Source: Flavobacteriales bacterium UBA2798
GTDB lineage: Bacteria; Bacteroidota; Bacteroidia; Flavobacteriales_D; UBA2798
Assembly (NCBI GenBank): GCA_002351955.1
Contig: DEHO01000041.1
Span: forward strand, 78,365-94,557
DNA length: 16,193 nucleotides
Direction of reading: 5' to 3'
Of the stretch, positions 15,450-16,193 are shown one piece after another (position 1 is the stretch's first letter; every line of letters begins with the position of its first letter). The position numbers were made by a program, and so were the translations under genes. The notes under the pieces were generated by a model that was not told the DNA's origin, made no database searches, and worked only from the letters and a program-made list of their open reading frames with translations.

Positions 15450-15970
15450 ACTTTTTGTTTTATTTCCGATTCATAGAGCAAATAAATATTCACCCTGTAA
15501 TTGCTTCCCACAGCGAAAAATTCGTTGAAGCGGTCGCGGTAAAATCCGATCAGGTAATCAGAACATGGAACCAAATCCAAAATGTGTTCTTCCCATTTCG
15601 TTCCTGCTTTGAACCATTCGTGTTTGTAAAAGTCTGCGGGAGAAATTGGAATCGGTCGGTTGTAAAAATCCAGTTCAACAAAATCTCCATAGAGCATTGA
15701 ACTATCATTACGAATCACTTCACCTGCAAAGAACATATCCGATTTTCCACGTTCCTTCAAAGTCAAATCACCAACCTTGAGCGTGGCATAGAGAAAGTCT
15801 GCTTTGGAAAATTTACCAACCGAATCACCTACTCCACGGAGTATAGTATTCTCCGTAAGGAACAATCCTGTTATTCGTTTTAAATCCCTTGGAAGGGGTA
15901 AACGAAAGCTGATTGTTTCCGCTACCTGGGTAACATTTACAGAATGGATATGTACTTTGTCTTTTAGCAT
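15434..15970 (-). CDS. Uncharacterised beta-rich protein, possible capsid-associated protein
   Basis: The 178-residue protein alternates strands and turns (ISFRLPLPRDLKRITGLFLT, DMFFAGEVIRND, GDFVELDFYNRPI, SNYRVNIYLLYES) without signal peptide or TM helix. It starts inside the stop of the gene upstream (ATGCTAA) and overlaps the next gene by 16 nt, showing tight coupling. The strand pattern would fit a single jelly-roll or another beta-sandwich such as a minor capsid or penton protein, but this is only an impression. Confidence 0.7.
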   Translation of the reverse strand: MLKDKVHIHSVNVTQVAETISFRLPLPRDLKRITGLFLTENTILRGVGDSVGKFSKADFLYATLKVGDLTLKERGKSDMFFAGEVIRNDSSMLYGDFVELDFYNRPIPISPADFYKHEWFKAGTKWEEHILDLVPCSDYLIGFYRDRFNEFFAVGSNYRVNIYLLYESEIKQKVCARN

Positions 15971-16193
15971 TCTTTTAAAAGCGTATGTACATAAAGCGAA
16001 ACACGGTATGCCACAAAAGGCGCATCAGGATGGTTCGTGTCCTTGTAAGTGATTTTCACTTTGCCATTTCCAACCGGAACATTTCCGAGTTGATACACTC
16101 TGCTATTGGGTGCTACATTGATTCCGCACATTAGCAACTTGGCTTCAAAATTTTCGGGTAAGTATTCAATACCACCAATCTCAACCTTGCACG
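15964..16193 (-). CDS. C-terminal part of an uncharacterised beta-rich protein (runs off window)
   Basis: An open frame enters from the right edge and ends with TAA at 15966-15964, overlapping the next start as ATGCTAA. The visible 75 residues are strand-rich (VEIGGIEYLPENF, GNGKVKITYKDTNHP, FVAYRVSLYVHTLL), similar in character to the next two gene products. The N-terminus is missing, and the function cannot be told. Confidence 0.7.
   Translation of the reverse strand, partial: CKVEIGGIEYLPENFEAKLLMCGINVAPNSRVYQLGNVPVGNGKVKITYKDTNHPDAPFVAYRVSLYVHTLLKEC

Larger units (their letters stand above)
85..16193. mobile_element. Integrated mobile element (putative prophage or virus-like), left end
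   Basis: From the tRNA-Leu to the right edge, every gene is on the minus strand and most have a mobile-element flavour: a large serine recombinase beside a tRNA, a DarB-like methyltransferase-helicase, a RadA-like ATPase, murein-degrading enzymes and small membrane proteins. No housekeeping gene is seen. The left boundary is approximate, because the recombinase frame overlaps the tRNA and no duplicated attachment core can be found within the window. The right boundary lies outside. No relaxase, VirB4, TraG, terminase, portal or tail protein is visible. The lysis-type enzymes favour a virus over a conjugative element, but this is inference. Confidence 0.7.

Noticed and set aside
1..16193. Integrative conjugative element
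   Set aside because: No relaxase, coupling protein or secretion ATPase is seen in the window; this cannot be excluded for the part beyond the right edge, but the murein enzymes and membrane proteins suit a virus better.
1..16193. CRISPR array or insertion sequence
   Set aside because: No regularly spaced repeat series and no transposase with terminal inverted repeats was found.

Overview
The window looks like one end of an integrated mobile element in a member of the Bacteroidota. It is AT-rich, Shine-Dalgarno signals are mostly weak, and the one readable promoter has the Bacteroidota form TAnnTTTG with an upstream TTG. A tRNA-Leu(CAA) gene with its own terminator lies at the extreme left (1-135). 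Everything else that codes is on the minus strand, so transcription runs from right to left and the element continues beyond position 16193.

Left edge (1-2083): a large serine recombinase is read toward the tRNA. Its frame has no stop codon in the window and passes antisense through the whole tRNA gene. A 64-residue gene overlaps its start. Their shared upstream region carries a promoter, a palindrome over the -33 box and a 9-bp direct repeat spaced 21 bp apart. A terminator at 2017-2039 separates this unit from the long operon.

Cargo (2084-3746): two overlapping genes encode a Lit-like zinc metallopeptidase (HEFTH) and a protein with a phospholipase-D-like HDRF domain. Sampled lines here have roughly 27-33% GC, against about 43-48% in the neighbouring operon genes. 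This is the best candidate for an undescribed anti-phage (abortive-infection type) module.

DNA-processing genes (3774-10196): a RadA/RecA-like ATPase with two tandem helical repeats sits next to a 1650-residue fusion of an N6-adenine-type methyltransferase and a strawberry-notch helicase, resembling the DarB antirestriction protein of phage P1.

Envelope and lysis block (10203-14104): a two-TM coiled-coil protein, a small two-TM holin-like protein, an L,D-transpeptidase-like enzyme (HR...SAGC) with a C-terminal TM, a T7-lysozyme-type amidase, a membrane-anchored peptidoglycan-binding protein and a membrane-anchored protein with two annexin-like repeats. Stops and starts are tightly coupled, with several TAATG or ATGA overlaps.

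Right block (14104-16193): small unrecognised proteins, one with a coiled coil and three that look beta-rich. The beta-rich ones may be virion components.

Inference: two murein-active enzymes, many small membrane proteins and no visible tail, terminase or conjugation genes fit a temperate virus, possibly a tailless membrane-containing one. The capsid and packaging genes would then lie to the right of the window. This remains a hypothesis.
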